Source: SW4 sp042466115 | Lineage (GTDB): Bacteria > Pseudomonadota > Alphaproteobacteria > Rhodobacterales > Rhodobacteraceae | Length of the DNA stretch: 64,000 bases | Direction of reading: 5' to 3' | Assembly: GCF_042466115.1 (NCBI RefSeq) | Contig: NZ_JAXHBQ010000001.1 | Coordinates: 3,100,001-3,164,000 of the forward strand | Shown: piece by piece, positions 1-8,359 of the stretch | How the letters are laid out: every line of letters starts with the position of its first letter | Position numbering within the stretch: position 1 is the first letter of the stretch | Notes under the pieces: model-generated | What the model saw: only the letters and a program-made list of their open reading frames with translations | Database searches by the model: none | Told to the model about the DNA's origin: nothing | Translations under genes and position numbers: made by a program

Positions 1-1
1 G

Positions 2-964
2 GTCGGGTATCGTGCCAGCCTCACTGAGATCGTCCAGATCATCGGGCGGGCCACACGGGATGCCAAGGGTAAGACCCACGCACGGTTCACAAACCTGATC
101 GCAGAGCCTGATGCGTCGGAAGGGGCCGTGACGGAGGCAATCAACGACACGCTCAAGGCCATCGCAGCCAGTCTGCTGATGGAACAGGTCCTCGCCCCTC
201 GGTTTAACTTCACGCCCAAGACACCCACCACCACGGCAGAGCCAGGGTTCGAGTATGGTGAAGGCGGCTATGATCCTGAAAAGACCAATGTCGGGTTCAA
301 TGAGGATAGTGGGCAGTTCCAGATCGAGATCAAAGGATTGGCTGAGCCAAAAACCAAAGAGGCGGAACGTATCTGCCAAGAAGACCTGAACGAGGTGATT
401 ACGGCTTTTGTGCAGGACAAGCCCGTCGTTGAGCGTGGCTTGTTCGATGAAGAACTCGTGCCCGAAGAATTGACCGTCATGCGCATGGGGAAGATCATCA
501 AGGACCGCTATCCAGAGCTTGAGGAAGGCGATGTCGAGGCTGTCAGGCAACGTGCTGTCGCAGCGATGAACCTGACCCAGCAAGCCAAGAAGGCTGTTCT
601 GGATGACGAAGAAAATGAACCCTCTGCAAACACTGCGCTGATCGATGGGGTGCGCAAGTTTGCCATGGATGTGCGCGACCTCGATATCGATCTGATCGAC
701 AGCATCAACCCCTTTGGGGAAGCCTACAACATCCTGGCAAAGTCGATGAACGAAGAGAGCCTGCGCCAGGTCGCATCGGTTATCTCAGCAAAGCGCAGCC
801 CGATCACACCAGACGACGCAAAGGTCTGGGCCAAACGGGCCGTTCGGTTCAAAGCGGAAAACGGGCGAGTGCCGTCGATGACCGCCGCTGATCCATACGA
901 AAAGCTGATGGCGGAGGGGGCGACTGCGTTCATGAAGTTCCGAAAGGAGGGCAAGTATGAGTGA
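2..964 (+). CDS. SF2 (DEAD/DEAH-type) helicase, C-terminal part only
   Basis: The reading frame is open from the left window edge, so the N-terminal motor motifs lie outside. The first visible residues contain VQIIGRATRD, which matches helicase motif VI (QxxGRxxR) of superfamily 2. The roughly 280 residues after it are acidic and have no motif I recognise; they are probably an accessory domain. The stop overlaps the start of the GIY-YIG gene by 8 bp, implying translational coupling. It lies on the island bounded by an integrase and tRNA-Tyr, so a role in defence or mobile-element biology is inferred. The substrate is unknown. The helicase family call is firm; the function is not. Confidence 0.8.
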   Translation, partial: VGYRASLTEIVQIIGRATRDAKGKTHARFTNLIAEPDASEGAVTEAINDTLKAIAASLLMEQVLAPRFNFTPKTPTTTAEPGFEYGEGGYDPEKTNVGFNEDSGQFQIEIKGLAEPKTKEAERICQEDLNEVITAFVQDKPVVERGLFDEELVPEELTVMRMGKIIKDRYPELEEGDVEAVRQRAVAAMNLTQQAKKAVLDDEENEPSANTALIDGVRKFAMDVRDLDIDLIDSINPFGEAYNILAKSMNEESLRQVASVISAKRSPITPDDAKVWAKRAVRFKAENGRVPSMTAADPYEKLMAEGATAFMKFRKEGKYE

Positions 965-2126
965 TGATCTCGACGCCCTGGCAGGTGAACTGGCCGAGTT
1001 CGATATCCCCGACAAACCCATCCAGCGGTCACCCATCGAAGAGCGGGTCATTGCTGGGTTTGAAGATATCCAGCGGTTCACGGAGCGCGAGGGCCATGCG
1101 CCGACACACGGGTCAGACAAGGACATGTTCGAGAGGCTCTACGCCGTCCGCCTGGAGCGTCTGGCCGCTAATCCCACATACACCGCCCTGTTGACCCCTC
1201 TCGACCACCAGGGGCTGCTTACAGGCGCTCAGGCAACCGCGAAAGAAGATGATGAGGTAGACTTGGATGACCTCGCCTCTGATCTTGAAGAGCTAGACGA
1301 GGTGGCTGCCGACATCACCAACCTACGCCATGTGCGACCTGTTGCCGAAAAGAAGGCCGCCGAAGAGATCGCCAACCGCGAAACCTGTGCCGACTTTGAC
1401 CGCTTCAAGCCGCTGTTCGAGAAGGTGCAGAGTGATCTGGACGCTGGCCTGCGCACAACCCGTCCACCAGAGACAAGTGCGGAAATTGAGGCTGGACGGT
1501 TCTATATCTTGTCTGGGCAGAAAGCTCATGTCGCTGAGGTTGGCGAGCAGTTCAAACAGGACTACGGCGATTGGGATGCACGGTTACGTGTCGTCTTCGA
1601 CAATGGCACAGAGAGCAACTTGTTGATGCGGTCGCTGCACCGCGCAATGAGCAAGGATAAATCCAGTAGGACGATTAGCGATCCTGTCGCTGGCCCACTG
1701 TTCACGGACGCCACCGCTGACGGTGATGAGGCCAGCGGGATCATCTATGTCCTTCGCAGCAAGTCGGACCTGCCCATCGTCGCAGACAATCGTGACCTGC
1801 TGCACAAGATTGGCGTAACAGGCGGCAGTGTCGAAAAGCGGATCGCGAATGCCAAGCTGGACCCGACATTCCTAATGGCTGACGTGGAAATCGTCACCAC
1901 CTACGAGCTTTACAACATCAACCGTGTGAAGCTGGAGAATCTCCTGCACCGCGTTTTCGAACGCGCACGGCTAGAAGTCGTCATCAAGGACCGCTTTGGT
2001 CATCCCGTGACCCCACGTGAATGGTTCCTGGTGCCGTTGTTTGCTATCGATGAAGCCGTTGAGCGGATACGGGACGGCTCGATTAAGGGCGTGGCATATG
2101 ATCCAGAAACGGCTTCGTTGCAATAA
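957..2126 (+). CDS. GIY-YIG (T5orf172-like) nuclease family protein
   Basis: A 389-residue protein. The N-terminal 110 residues are acidic and include EERVIAGFEDIQRF; residues 90-250 look helical and uncharacterised. From about residue 261 it carries GIIYVL followed by HKIGVTGGSVEKRI, the GIY and YIG halves of a GIY-YIG nuclease core with the conserved downstream arginine. The domain resembles the T5orf172/Mug113 branch. ATG lies inside the helicase stop (8-bp overlap), so the two form a helicase plus nuclease pair. Such pairs are typical of anti-phage systems, but I cannot assign this one to a named system. The next gene is the convergent integrase. Confidence 0.8.
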   Translation: MSDDLDALAGELAEFDIPDKPIQRSPIEERVIAGFEDIQRFTEREGHAPTHGSDKDMFERLYAVRLERLAANPTYTALLTPLDHQGLLTGAQATAKEDDEVDLDDLASDLEELDEVAADITNLRHVRPVAEKKAAEEIANRETCADFDRFKPLFEKVQSDLDAGLRTTRPPETSAEIEAGRFYILSGQKAHVAEVGEQFKQDYGDWDARLRVVFDNGTESNLLMRSLHRAMSKDKSSRTISDPVAGPLFTDATADGDEASGIIYVLRSKSDLPIVADNRDLLHKIGVTGGSVEKRIANAKLDPTFLMADVEIVTTYELYNINRVKLENLLHRVFERARLEVVIKDRFGHPVTPREWFLVPLFAIDEAVERIRDGSIKGVAYDPETASLQ

Positions 2127-2202
2127 TTGTTTAAGCACCTTTGAATCACGACGCCATGCGGTTCTCCAGAGAAGCGGAGGAGGCGATGACCTAGTAGACG
2201 GC

Positions 2203-3657
2203 TCAATCTAGATCGTCATCTTCGCCTGGATCAGGGTAGTCGATCCGAGGATCCGACAGCTTGATCCACTTGCGCTTTTTGAAGAATTCAGGTCCGTCAT
2301 CGTAATGAGCCAATGAACCCGCAACCTTGTGGCCCAGGATTGCCCGCCGCATGTCGTAATCCGCCCCAGCCCGACGCATGGCATTGCTGAATGTTGATCG
2401 CCAAGAATACAGAACTTTCTTCTCATGAAGGATCGGTGGGTCCATTTTTGACCTGATCAGATTGGCAAAGTTATGCCTCACAGATTGGACCCGATCCTTC
2501 TTTTGAGACAGGAAAGTATCGAAGCCACCTGCGTGAAAAAATTCAGGAAAGTCTGCAATTGCTGGATGTAGCGGTATCGACCGATCCGATCCCTCTGTCT
2601 TAGAGCCCACCACAACCAGACTCTTATCGGTTACGTTCTCAGGTAGAAGGTGCACGACTTCTCTGGGCCGCATCGCTGTAAATGCCTGAACCCTACATAC
2701 CATATGGATTGCCAGTCGGCGCTCTTCAGAGAGACCGCGCATCGGTGATCCCCAAAACTCATCCATTGCAGCAAAGATGCGACGCACCTCAGCGGGTGAA
2801 AATGGCTTATACTTTGTCATCTGGGTGGAGCGCTTCTCACGCTTCAACACAACAGACGGCATAGGATTGTGGGAAATCTTTCCCTCACCAATGGCGTGTT
2901 TGAACATCCCCCTGACGGGCGTGAAGAGCGACTGAAGTGAACTTGCTTTCGTCTCATCAGGCTGTGCATCGCGAAACTCACGAAGCCGATCCGCATTTAG
3001 GTGCTCCAACGGAATATCGCCGACTTGTGCAATAAGTCGCTTGATCACACGGCGATATTTGTTGCGCACCTCTGGCTTCAGTTGGTTTTTCTTGAAGTAG
3101 GCTTCCGACATCGCAGTAATGGTGATGGGATTGCCGCCCAGTTCGTTGATCCGACGCTCCAACTTACGCTTTACTAGGTCGAACTCATCACGTTCATCTA
3201 GATCGGCAGGTGGGATGACACTGTCATGAAAGCACAGTGCATGAATGCTCCTATACGCCACCAGTCGTGCGGCAACACTCTTCTCTGGGTGCTCGTCAGC
3301 AGCCTTCAGCGCAACTTTAGCTGCGGACAGCAAAACATCTCCACGCCAATTGCCTGGTTCCAAGCCGATGTCGGTCATAGTGTCAGCGATCTGCATCATC
3401 GGTGCTTCCAACAAGCTGACCTCGGTGGTGTAGCGGGTTTTCTCCGCTACCTTGGGATCATCTAGTTGGGATAGCAGTGCATCGTGTTCAGCAGCCCATT
3501 CAGTCACCAACACCACGGCTTGTTGATAGGTTACCTTTCCACAAGGACGGTTCCAGTTCTTGATCCCCAACGTCTTCTGGTGCTTGGTCGGGACACGTCT
3601 GCGGTAGTAGTATCGTCCACCATTTACCTTCAGGTGTTCGACCTTTTGTGTCCGCAT
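2203..3657 (-). CDS. Tyrosine recombinase / integrase
   Basis: 484 residues from ATG at 3657; a longer GTG start at 3711 has no better ribosome site. The catalytic domain shows AMRPREV (first Arg), GSKTEGSDRSIPL (beta-hairpin Lys), SWRSTF (second Arg, with Trp in place of the common His), LGH and AHYDDG (nucleophile Tyr near the C terminus). The middle part resembles a SAM-like core-binding domain. The gene starts about 90 bp from the 3' end of tRNA-Tyr and reads into the island, the classic layout of a tRNA-integrating element. It probably catalyses integration and excision of the island whose far end is outside the window. Direct TGTGTCC repeats overlap its start. Confidence 0.92.
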   Translation of the reverse strand: MRTQKVEHLKVNGGRYYYRRRVPTKHQKTLGIKNWNRPCGKVTYQQAVVLVTEWAAEHDALLSQLDDPKVAEKTRYTTEVSLLEAPMMQIADTMTDIGLEPGNWRGDVLLSAAKVALKAADEHPEKSVAARLVAYRSIHALCFHDSVIPPADLDERDEFDLVKRKLERRINELGGNPITITAMSEAYFKKNQLKPEVRNKYRRVIKRLIAQVGDIPLEHLNADRLREFRDAQPDETKASSLQSLFTPVRGMFKHAIGEGKISHNPMPSVVLKREKRSTQMTKYKPFSPAEVRRIFAAMDEFWGSPMRGLSEERRLAIHMVCRVQAFTAMRPREVVHLLPENVTDKSLVVVGSKTEGSDRSIPLHPAIADFPEFFHAGGFDTFLSQKKDRVQSVRHNFANLIRSKMDPPILHEKKVLYSWRSTFSNAMRRAGADYDMRRAILGHKVAGSLAHYDDGPEFFKKRKWIKLSDPRIDYPDPGEDDDLD

Positions 3658-3684
3658 GTGTCCAGAAATCCCTGTTTTGTGTCC
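3647..3684. repeat. Phased TGTGTCC direct repeats at integrase start
   Basis: TGTGTCC occurs at 3647, 3657 and 3678; the last two extend to TGTGTCCAGAA. The spacings of 10 and 21 bp put all copies on the same DNA face. Their position between the integrase gene and the tRNA 3' end suits integrase arm-type sites or an autoregulatory operator (inference). Confidence 0.5.
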
Positions 3685-3747
3685 AGAAGTAGACCCCTCA
3701 GTCGGGACCACTCTAGCAACGTAAGGAAAATCAATGCAATAGAAGGA

Positions 3748-3831
3748 TGGTGGGCGACCCTGGAATCGAACCAGGCGTGCGTCTCCGCGAGGGAGTTACA
3801 GTCCCCTGCCACACCTTGCGGCCTGTCGCCC
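3748..3831 (-). tRNA. tRNA-Tyr (anticodon GTA)
   Basis: The minus strand folds as a class II tRNA: acceptor arms GGGCGAC and GTCGCCC, discriminator A, encoded CCA, TTCGATT T-loop and anticodon loop CTGTAAC giving GTA. The long variable arm fits tRNA-Tyr of bacteria. The 3' end faces the integrase, so the 3' half is the likely attachment site; the second att copy would be left of the window. Confidence 0.95.
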
Positions 3832-3898
3832 ACTGGCGGGCGGGATACCCTTGGGCGTGCGAGGCGTCAATACGCAAATGATTGAAATCGTGACAAAG

Positions 3899-3960
3899 GG
3901 CGGGTGGATTGAAATCCACCTTACCGTGACGCTCCGTAAGGTGGGTCTTGACCCACGCCC
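3899..3960. repeat. Double-hairpin intergenic repeat, copy 1
   Basis: Two adjacent palindromes, GTGGATTGAAATCCAC and GTGGGTCTTGACCCAC, joined by a TTAC...GTAA arm pair. The same architecture recurs at 42840 and 47334. This copy lies between tRNA-Tyr and rlmB. It is a REP-like short palindromic element with no coding potential. Confidence 0.75.
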
Positions 3961-4022
3961 CGACAAGCCGGCTGGTTTTTCCGCCAGATGTCGATTAGGT
4001 GCGATGCAACAGGAGACACGCA

Positions 4023-4805
4023 ATGAAAAAGCCAAAGTGGGTTGTTGAAAAAGAACGGGACAAGCGCGCGGCGGCGGCCGAAACGATCTGGCTGTTCGGG
4101 CTGCATGCGGTGCGTGACGCGCTGTTGAATCCGAACCGCGAAAAACTGCGCCTGATCACCACGCTGAACGCGCTGGGCAAGCTGGAAGATGCAGTCGCCG
4201 CCGCTGGCATGACGCCTGAAATGGCCGATCCGCGCAAGTTTTCCGCCCCGCTTGATCCGCAATCGGTGCATCAGGGCGCCGCGCTTGAAGTCAAGCCGCT
4301 GAACTGGGGATCATTGGAAGAACGCTGTGTTGGCGGGCCTGATGGTGTGGCCCCGCGCGTTGTGTTGTTGGACCGTGTCACCGACCCCCATAACGTTGGC
4401 GCAATCCTGCGCTCGGCCGAAGTGTTTGGTGCGCGCGCCGTCATTTCCATGCAGCGCCATGCAGCCCCCGAAACCGGTGCCCTTGCGAAAACCGCCAGTG
4501 GTGCGCTGGAACGCCAGCCCTATCTGCGGGTGCGCAATCTGGCGGACGCGATGGAAACGCTGAAATCCATGGGCTATCTTGTGCTGGGCCTTGATGGTGA
4601 GGCGGATCGCGACATCAACGCCGCCCTTGCAGGCAAGCGCGACCGCGCGGTTGCGCTGGTGCTGGGTGCCGAAGGGCCGGGTTTGCGCGACAAGACCAAG
4701 GAAACATGTGATGCCTTGGTGCGAATTGACGCAGCGGGCGGATTTGGGTCGCTCAATGTCTCGAATGCTGCCGCCGTGGCCCTATATGCCTCAAGGGATG
4801 CATAG
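4023..4805 (+). CDS. rlmB: 23S rRNA (guanosine-2'-O)-methyltransferase RlmB
   Basis: 260 residues, a usual length for the SpoU/TrmH class. An N-terminal substrate-binding domain (WLFGLHAVRDALLN) precedes the SPOUT knot. The three class motifs are visible: DRVTDPHNVGAILRSAEVFGA (motif 1), LGAEGPGLR (motif 2) and SLNVSNAAAVALY (motif 3). It uses SAM to methylate the 2'-O of a guanosine, by homology G2251 of 23S rRNA. The start at 4023 is preceded by AGGAGA; the in-frame ATG at 3999 lacks one. The gene is followed closely by a small zinc-ribbon protein and may be co-transcribed with it. TrmH-type tRNA specificity cannot be fully excluded. Confidence 0.9.
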   Translation: MKKPKWVVEKERDKRAAAAETIWLFGLHAVRDALLNPNREKLRLITTLNALGKLEDAVAAAGMTPEMADPRKFSAPLDPQSVHQGAALEVKPLNWGSLEERCVGGPDGVAPRVVLLDRVTDPHNVGAILRSAEVFGARAVISMQRHAAPETGALAKTASGALERQPYLRVRNLADAMETLKSMGYLVLGLDGEADRDINAALAGKRDRAVALVLGAEGPGLRDKTKETCDALVRIDAAGGFGSLNVSNAAAVALYASRDA

Positions 4806-4814
4806 GAGGACCGA

Positions 4815-5120
4815 TTGCGCAAAATTGCGACCTGTTGTTTTTGCGGCACCCGTGCAGCGTTGGTGCTGGCGGGAACAGAACGCCACGAGCTGTCCTGTTC
4901 CAGCTGTGGTGCGCCGTTGCACGACCTGAAAATGTTACCGATCCGCCCGGAGCAGGCCCCTGCATCGGCGGCACCTGTCGCCCGTGCCAAGCCGGTGAAA
5001 CGTGGCAAACCAACCCCAGGCGATCGCCGGAAGACTGCGAAAAAACCCAAGAAACGCAAGAGTTTGGCGCGCAAGGCCATGTCCGAGCTGTGGGACATCG
5101 TCGACGACATATTTGATTGA
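4815..5120 (+). CDS. Small zinc-ribbon protein with basic tail
   Basis: 101 residues from TTG at 4815, chosen because AGGAGGA lies 4 nt upstream. The N-terminal 45 residues carry CCFCGTR and CSSCGAP, a four-cysteine zinc ribbon. The middle is Lys/Arg/Pro-rich (KPKKRKS) and the last 20 residues are acidic (ELWDIVDDIFD). The charge pattern suggests nucleic-acid or ribosome contact, but this is inference. It starts 10 bp after rlmB, so a role near rRNA modification is possible. I know no function for this family. Confidence 0.8.
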   Translation: MRKIATCCFCGTRAALVLAGTERHELSCSSCGAPLHDLKMLPIRPEQAPASAAPVARAKPVKRGKPTPGDRRKTAKKPKKRKSLARKAMSELWDIVDDIFD

Positions 5121-5220
5121 AACATTTGCCCACGGCGCGTCACATGTATGTCAGGGGGCTTTTGCCAAGCGCCACTTGCACGCATTTTAGGGGCAACCTG
5201 ACCAACCGGAGTGTTTCCCC

Positions 5221-5679
5221 ATGCTGACCCGCCGTTCGCTTTTGGCCTTTGCTGCCCTGACCCCTGCCGCTGCGCTTCTGGCCCCCACCGCCATGGCCGC
5301 AACACCTGAAACCTTTGCCGAAGGCGGGCTGGCCATTCGCGGCACCGACCCGGTCGCCTATTTCGACGGCAACGGCCCCGTGGCCGGATCACCTGATCAT
5401 CAACTGATGTGGAAGGGCGCCACATGGCAGTTTGCAAGCGCGGCAAATCGCGCCGCATTCGAGGCCAATCCGATGGCCTATGCGCCGCAGTATGGCGGCT
5501 ATTGCGCCTTTGCCATGTCGCGCGGCTATATTGCCAGCACCGACCCCGAGGCTTGGACTCTGCACGATGGTAAACTCTATCTGAACTATTCGGTGTCCGT
5601 GCGGTCGCGCTGGTTGCCCGACATTGCCGAGAACATCGCGCTGGCCGATGCGAACTGGCCTGCCGCGCTGGATGCCTGA
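5221..5679 (+). CDS. Exported YHS domain-containing protein
   Basis: 152 residues. The first 26 residues form a signal peptide with a twin-arginine-like motif (TRRSLLAFAAL) ending in AMA, so export, possibly by Tat, is likely. The rest contains a YHS-type core: VAYFDGNGPVAGSPDH, WQFASAANRAAFEANP and YGGYCAFAMSRGY. YHS domains often accompany metal handling; the ligand here is unknown. The gene is monocistronic with a hairpin terminator about 140 bp downstream. The start follows a GGAGTG sequence. Confidence 0.85.
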   Translation: MLTRRSLLAFAALTPAAALLAPTAMAATPETFAEGGLAIRGTDPVAYFDGNGPVAGSPDHQLMWKGATWQFASAANRAAFEANPMAYAPQYGGYCAFAMSRGYIASTDPEAWTLHDGKLYLNYSVSVRSRWLPDIAENIALADANWPAALDA

Positions 5680-5818
5680 GAAAGATCGCGCGCTTTAACG
5701 GGCTGTTCACAATTATCTTACATCCTCTTTTAAGTGGCCGCTCAGCCCCTAAATCAAGGATCAGAGGCACGCAGCTGGAACCTGCTGCTTCATTTCACTG
5801 TCCCTCGTTCCATACCTG

Positions 5819-5848
5819 GCGCCCGGATCCCCTTCCGGGCGCTTTTTT
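5819..5848 (+). terminator. Rho-independent terminator
   Basis: Arms GCGCCCGG and CCGGGCGC around an 8-nt loop, followed by six T. It sits 140 nt past the YHS stop. The long spacer has no open reading frame, so it is either a 3' UTR or a small RNA of its own. Confidence 0.85.
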
Positions 5849-5867
5849 CTTGGGCTAGGCTGCGCAT

Positions 5868-6299
5868 ATGACCTATTCCGACGATCTGATCATTGATGTG
5901 CTGACCCGTGTGAAAACCATCGCCGTGGTGGGGTTTTCCGGCAATCCAGACCGCCCCAGCCACCGCGTTGCGAAATTCCTGCAATCAAGGGGCTATCGTA
6001 TCGTGCCGGTAAATCCCGGTCTGGCGGGGCAGACCCAGCTGGGCGAAACGGTTTACGCCACGCTGGCCGATATCCCGTTCGATGTGGATATGGTCGATGT
6101 CTTTCGCCAATCCGCCGCAGTGGCGGGGATCGTTGATGCCGCTTTGGCGCGCTGGCCCGATCTGGATGTGATCTGGACCCAGTTGGACGTGCGCGATGAT
6201 GCGGCGGCCGCAACGGCGCAGGCGCGCGGTGTGACGGTGATCCAGAACCGCTGCCCCGCAATCGAAATCCCGCGCCTGATGCCGGACGCGGGCGTTTGA
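5868..6299 (+). CDS. CoA-binding (YccU-like) protein
   Basis: 143 residues, a single Rossmann CoA-binding domain. The motif VVGFSGNPDRPSHRVAKFLQ, then GYRIVPVNPG and the C-terminal NRCPAIEIPRL, match the YccU family. These stand-alone proteins resemble the CoA-binding part of acyl-CoA synthetases; no enzymatic activity is established. It ends 3 bp into the next gene, so the two form an operon. It follows the terminator at 5819. Confidence 0.88.
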   Translation: MTYSDDLIIDVLTRVKTIAVVGFSGNPDRPSHRVAKFLQSRGYRIVPVNPGLAGQTQLGETVYATLADIPFDVDMVDVFRQSAAVAGIVDAALARWPDLDVIWTQLDVRDDAAAATAQARGVTVIQNRCPAIEIPRLMPDAGV

Positions 6300-7207
6300 G
6301 CGCGCTGGTCTGGCTGGTCGCGCTTGGCGCGATATTCGCAGTCGGATCGGAACTGTGGTTCTACAAAGTTGCCCTGAACTCCGAACTGGGCGTGCTGTTG
6401 CTGGCCTATGGGCTAAGCGCATTGACGATGACGGCCGTCTTGACGCGCTGGCCACCGCGCGACATCTGGGGCGTTTATCTGGGCGGTGCGCTGTTTGGCT
6501 TTCTGGTTGAAGGGATCGTTGTGCCAACGGTCTATGTGCTGTTCCCGTTCCAGATGATCTGGACGCCGCTGGCATGGCATGCGCTGCTGACGGTGCTGGT
6601 GGGCTGGTGGGTTTACCGGCGCGTGATGGCGCGCGGGCTTTGGTGGCAGGGGGCGGCGCTGAACCTGTGTATCGGGGTATTCATTGGCCTGTGGGGCGCT
6701 TATCTGTGGAATGCGGATGAAAGCGGTTCCGAACTGGTCTGGACCTGGCAACCGACCCGCGCCTTTGCCGTGCAAATGGGGGCAGGGCTGGGGGCCTTTG
6801 TTGGCGCGCATCTGCTGTTGGATGTCGCGGCGCGCTGGCCTGCGCGCATGCCCGCCTGGGTGATCTGGGCCTTGGGCGGGTTGGTCACGCTGGTGTTTTG
6901 CACCGCATGGTTGCCTGCGTATTTTCCGGTGTCACTTGCGCTGCCCGTGGTGATCGCTGTGACGCTGTGGGCACTGGCGCGCGGGCAGGGCGATGGCGCG
7001 TGGTTTGGCGCGGCAATGGCGCTACAGGTGCCACGGGCGCGCTATCTTTGGGCGCTGTTGATCTGGGGTGGCGCGGTCGGCGCGTATCATCTGATCGCCA
7101 CACTGCGGTTGCCGCTTGAAATGAACCTGCCGGTCGCGGGCATCACGGTGCCTGTGTCGCTGGTGATGTGGCTTTATGGCCTGTGGCGCGGGCTGCGGGT
7201 CGGTTAG
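6296..7207 (+). CDS. Polytopic inner-membrane protein of unknown function
   Basis: 303 residues from TTG at 6296, overlapping the upstream stop. About nine or ten hydrophobic segments span almost the whole length (for example residues 1-20, 30-48, 60-85 and 90-110), separated by short loops with aromatic residues and few charges. I recognise no catalytic or transporter motif. Translational coupling to the CoA-binding gene suggests co-regulation. It converges on hisE. Confidence 0.75.
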   Translation: MSALVWLVALGAIFAVGSELWFYKVALNSELGVLLLAYGLSALTMTAVLTRWPPRDIWGVYLGGALFGFLVEGIVVPTVYVLFPFQMIWTPLAWHALLTVLVGWWVYRRVMARGLWWQGAALNLCIGVFIGLWGAYLWNADESGSELVWTWQPTRAFAVQMGAGLGAFVGAHLLLDVAARWPARMPAWVIWALGGLVTLVFCTAWLPAYFPVSLALPVVIAVTLWALARGQGDGAWFGAAMALQVPRARYLWALLIWGGAVGAYHLIATLRLPLEMNLPVAGITVPVSLVMWLYGLWRGLRVG

Positions 7208-7258
7208 GGGGCGCTGCCCCCGTCTGCGACTCCCTCGGAGGTATTTTTGAACAAAAGA
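7207..7258. repeat. GC-rich hairpin plus CCTCGGAGGTATTTTTGA intergenic element
   Basis: A hairpin GGGGGC-GCT-GCCCCC starts at the stop of the membrane protein gene and is followed by a TCGGAGGTATTTTTGAACAA stretch. From memory, elements of this form are frequent between genes in Rhodobacterales. It fills the whole gap between two convergent genes and may act as a terminator. Confidence 0.5.
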
Positions 7259-7260
7259 AG

Positions 7261-7566
7261 TTAGGGGCGTGCGGCCTTTTCGGCGATTCCGCTTTGGGAT
7301 TGGCGTTTGGCGAGTTCGGCCTCGATCTCGGCCAGTGTCACACCACGCGCCGCACACATGACCAGCAGGTGATACAGCGCATCCGCTGCCTCGGATGTCA
7401 GCGCAGCGCGGTCGCCCTTGACGGCTTCGATGATTGCCTCCACGGCCTCTTCGCCAAACTTTTCGGCCGCCTTTTCGGGCTCGGCCAACAGACGCGCTGT
7501 CCAGCTGGTTTCCGGGTCCGCGCCCTTGCGGGCAAGAATCGTGGCGGCAAGGTCGGTCAGGCTCAT
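7261..7566 (-). CDS. hisE: Phosphoribosyl-ATP pyrophosphatase HisE
   Basis: 101 residues, the size of stand-alone HisE. The all-alpha MazG-like fold motif is present: KAAEKFGEEAVEAIIEAVKGD with EExxE metal ligands, then EAADALYHLLVMCAARG. It hydrolyses phosphoribosyl-ATP to PR-AMP in histidine synthesis. It overlaps hisF by 4 bp and is the last gene of the minus-strand his cluster. hisI is not in the window. Confidence 0.95.
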   Translation of the reverse strand: MSLTDLAATILARKGADPETSWTARLLAEPEKAAEKFGEEAVEAIIEAVKGDRAALTSEAADALYHLLVMCAARGVTLAEIEAELAKRQSQSGIAEKAARP

Positions 7567-8324
7567 GTCATCCTCATCGGAATTCCGGCGGCGGCCATGT
7601 GGGCCTTGGCCTGTGCGATCGTGTAGGTGCCAAAGTGAAAGATCGAGGCGGCAAGAACGGCGGATGCACCGCCCTCGGTCACACCTTCCACAAGGTGGTC
7701 AAGGGTGCCGACACCGCCCGAAGCAATCACGGGGATATGCACCGCATCGGACACAGCGCGCGTCAGGGCGATGTTGAACCCAGCCTTGGTGCCATCCCGA
7801 TCCATCGAGGTCAGCAGGATTTCCCCCGCGCCCCGTTCAGCGACCGTGCGGGCAAATGCGACCGCGTCGATACCCGTGGCCTTGCGCCCGCCGTGGGTAA
7901 AGATTTCCCACTTGCCGGGCGCCACGGTCTTGGCGTCAATCGCGCAGACAATGCATTGCGATCCAAAGCGTAGGGCCGCTTCGGTGATCACATTCGGGTC
8001 GGCCACGGCGGCTGAATTGAAACTGACTTTGTCGGCCCCTGCCAGCAGCAGATCACGCACATCGTGATGGGTGCGCACGCCGCCGCCAATCGTCAGCGGC
8101 ATAAAGCAGTGTTCCGCCGTGCGCGTGGCCAGATCGAACATCGTGCCACGGTTTTCATGGGTCGCCTTGATGTCGAGAAAGCACAATTCGTCCGCACCGG
8201 CGGCATCATAGGCCTTGGCCTGTTCGACAGGGTCGCCTGCATCAATCAGATCGACGAAATTGACACCTTTGACGGTGCGCCCTTCGGCGACATCAAGACA
8301 GGGAATGATGCGGGTCTTTAACAT
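7563..8324 (-). CDS. hisF: Imidazole glycerol phosphate synthase cyclase subunit HisF
   Basis: 253 residues, full length. TIM barrel with the catalytic aspartates in IIPCLDVAEGRTVKGVNF (Asp11) and VCAIDAKTV (Asp130), and phosphate loops IGGGVR and IASGGVG. With HisH it converts PRFAR plus ammonia to imidazole glycerol phosphate and AICAR. It is separated from its partner hisH by hisA and three unrelated genes, which is unusual. It overlaps hisE by 4 bp. Confidence 0.96.
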   Translation of the reverse strand: MLKTRIIPCLDVAEGRTVKGVNFVDLIDAGDPVEQAKAYDAAGADELCFLDIKATHENRGTMFDLATRTAEHCFMPLTIGGGVRTHHDVRDLLLAGADKVSFNSAAVADPNVITEAALRFGSQCIVCAIDAKTVAPGKWEIFTHGGRKATGIDAVAFARTVAERGAGEILLTSMDRDGTKAGFNIALTRAVSDAVHIPVIASGGVGTLDHLVEGVTEGGASAVLAASIFHFGTYTIAQAKAHMAAAGIPMRMT

Positions 8325-8359
8325 ATCAGCGGTTTAGCCGCCCCGCGCGCCCGTGGCAA

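Noticed and set aside
4574..5770. Long minus-strand open frame of 398 codons
   Set aside because: It is antisense to rlmB, the zinc-ribbon gene and the YHS gene, is Arg/Pro/Ser-rich, and reflects high-GC codon bias.
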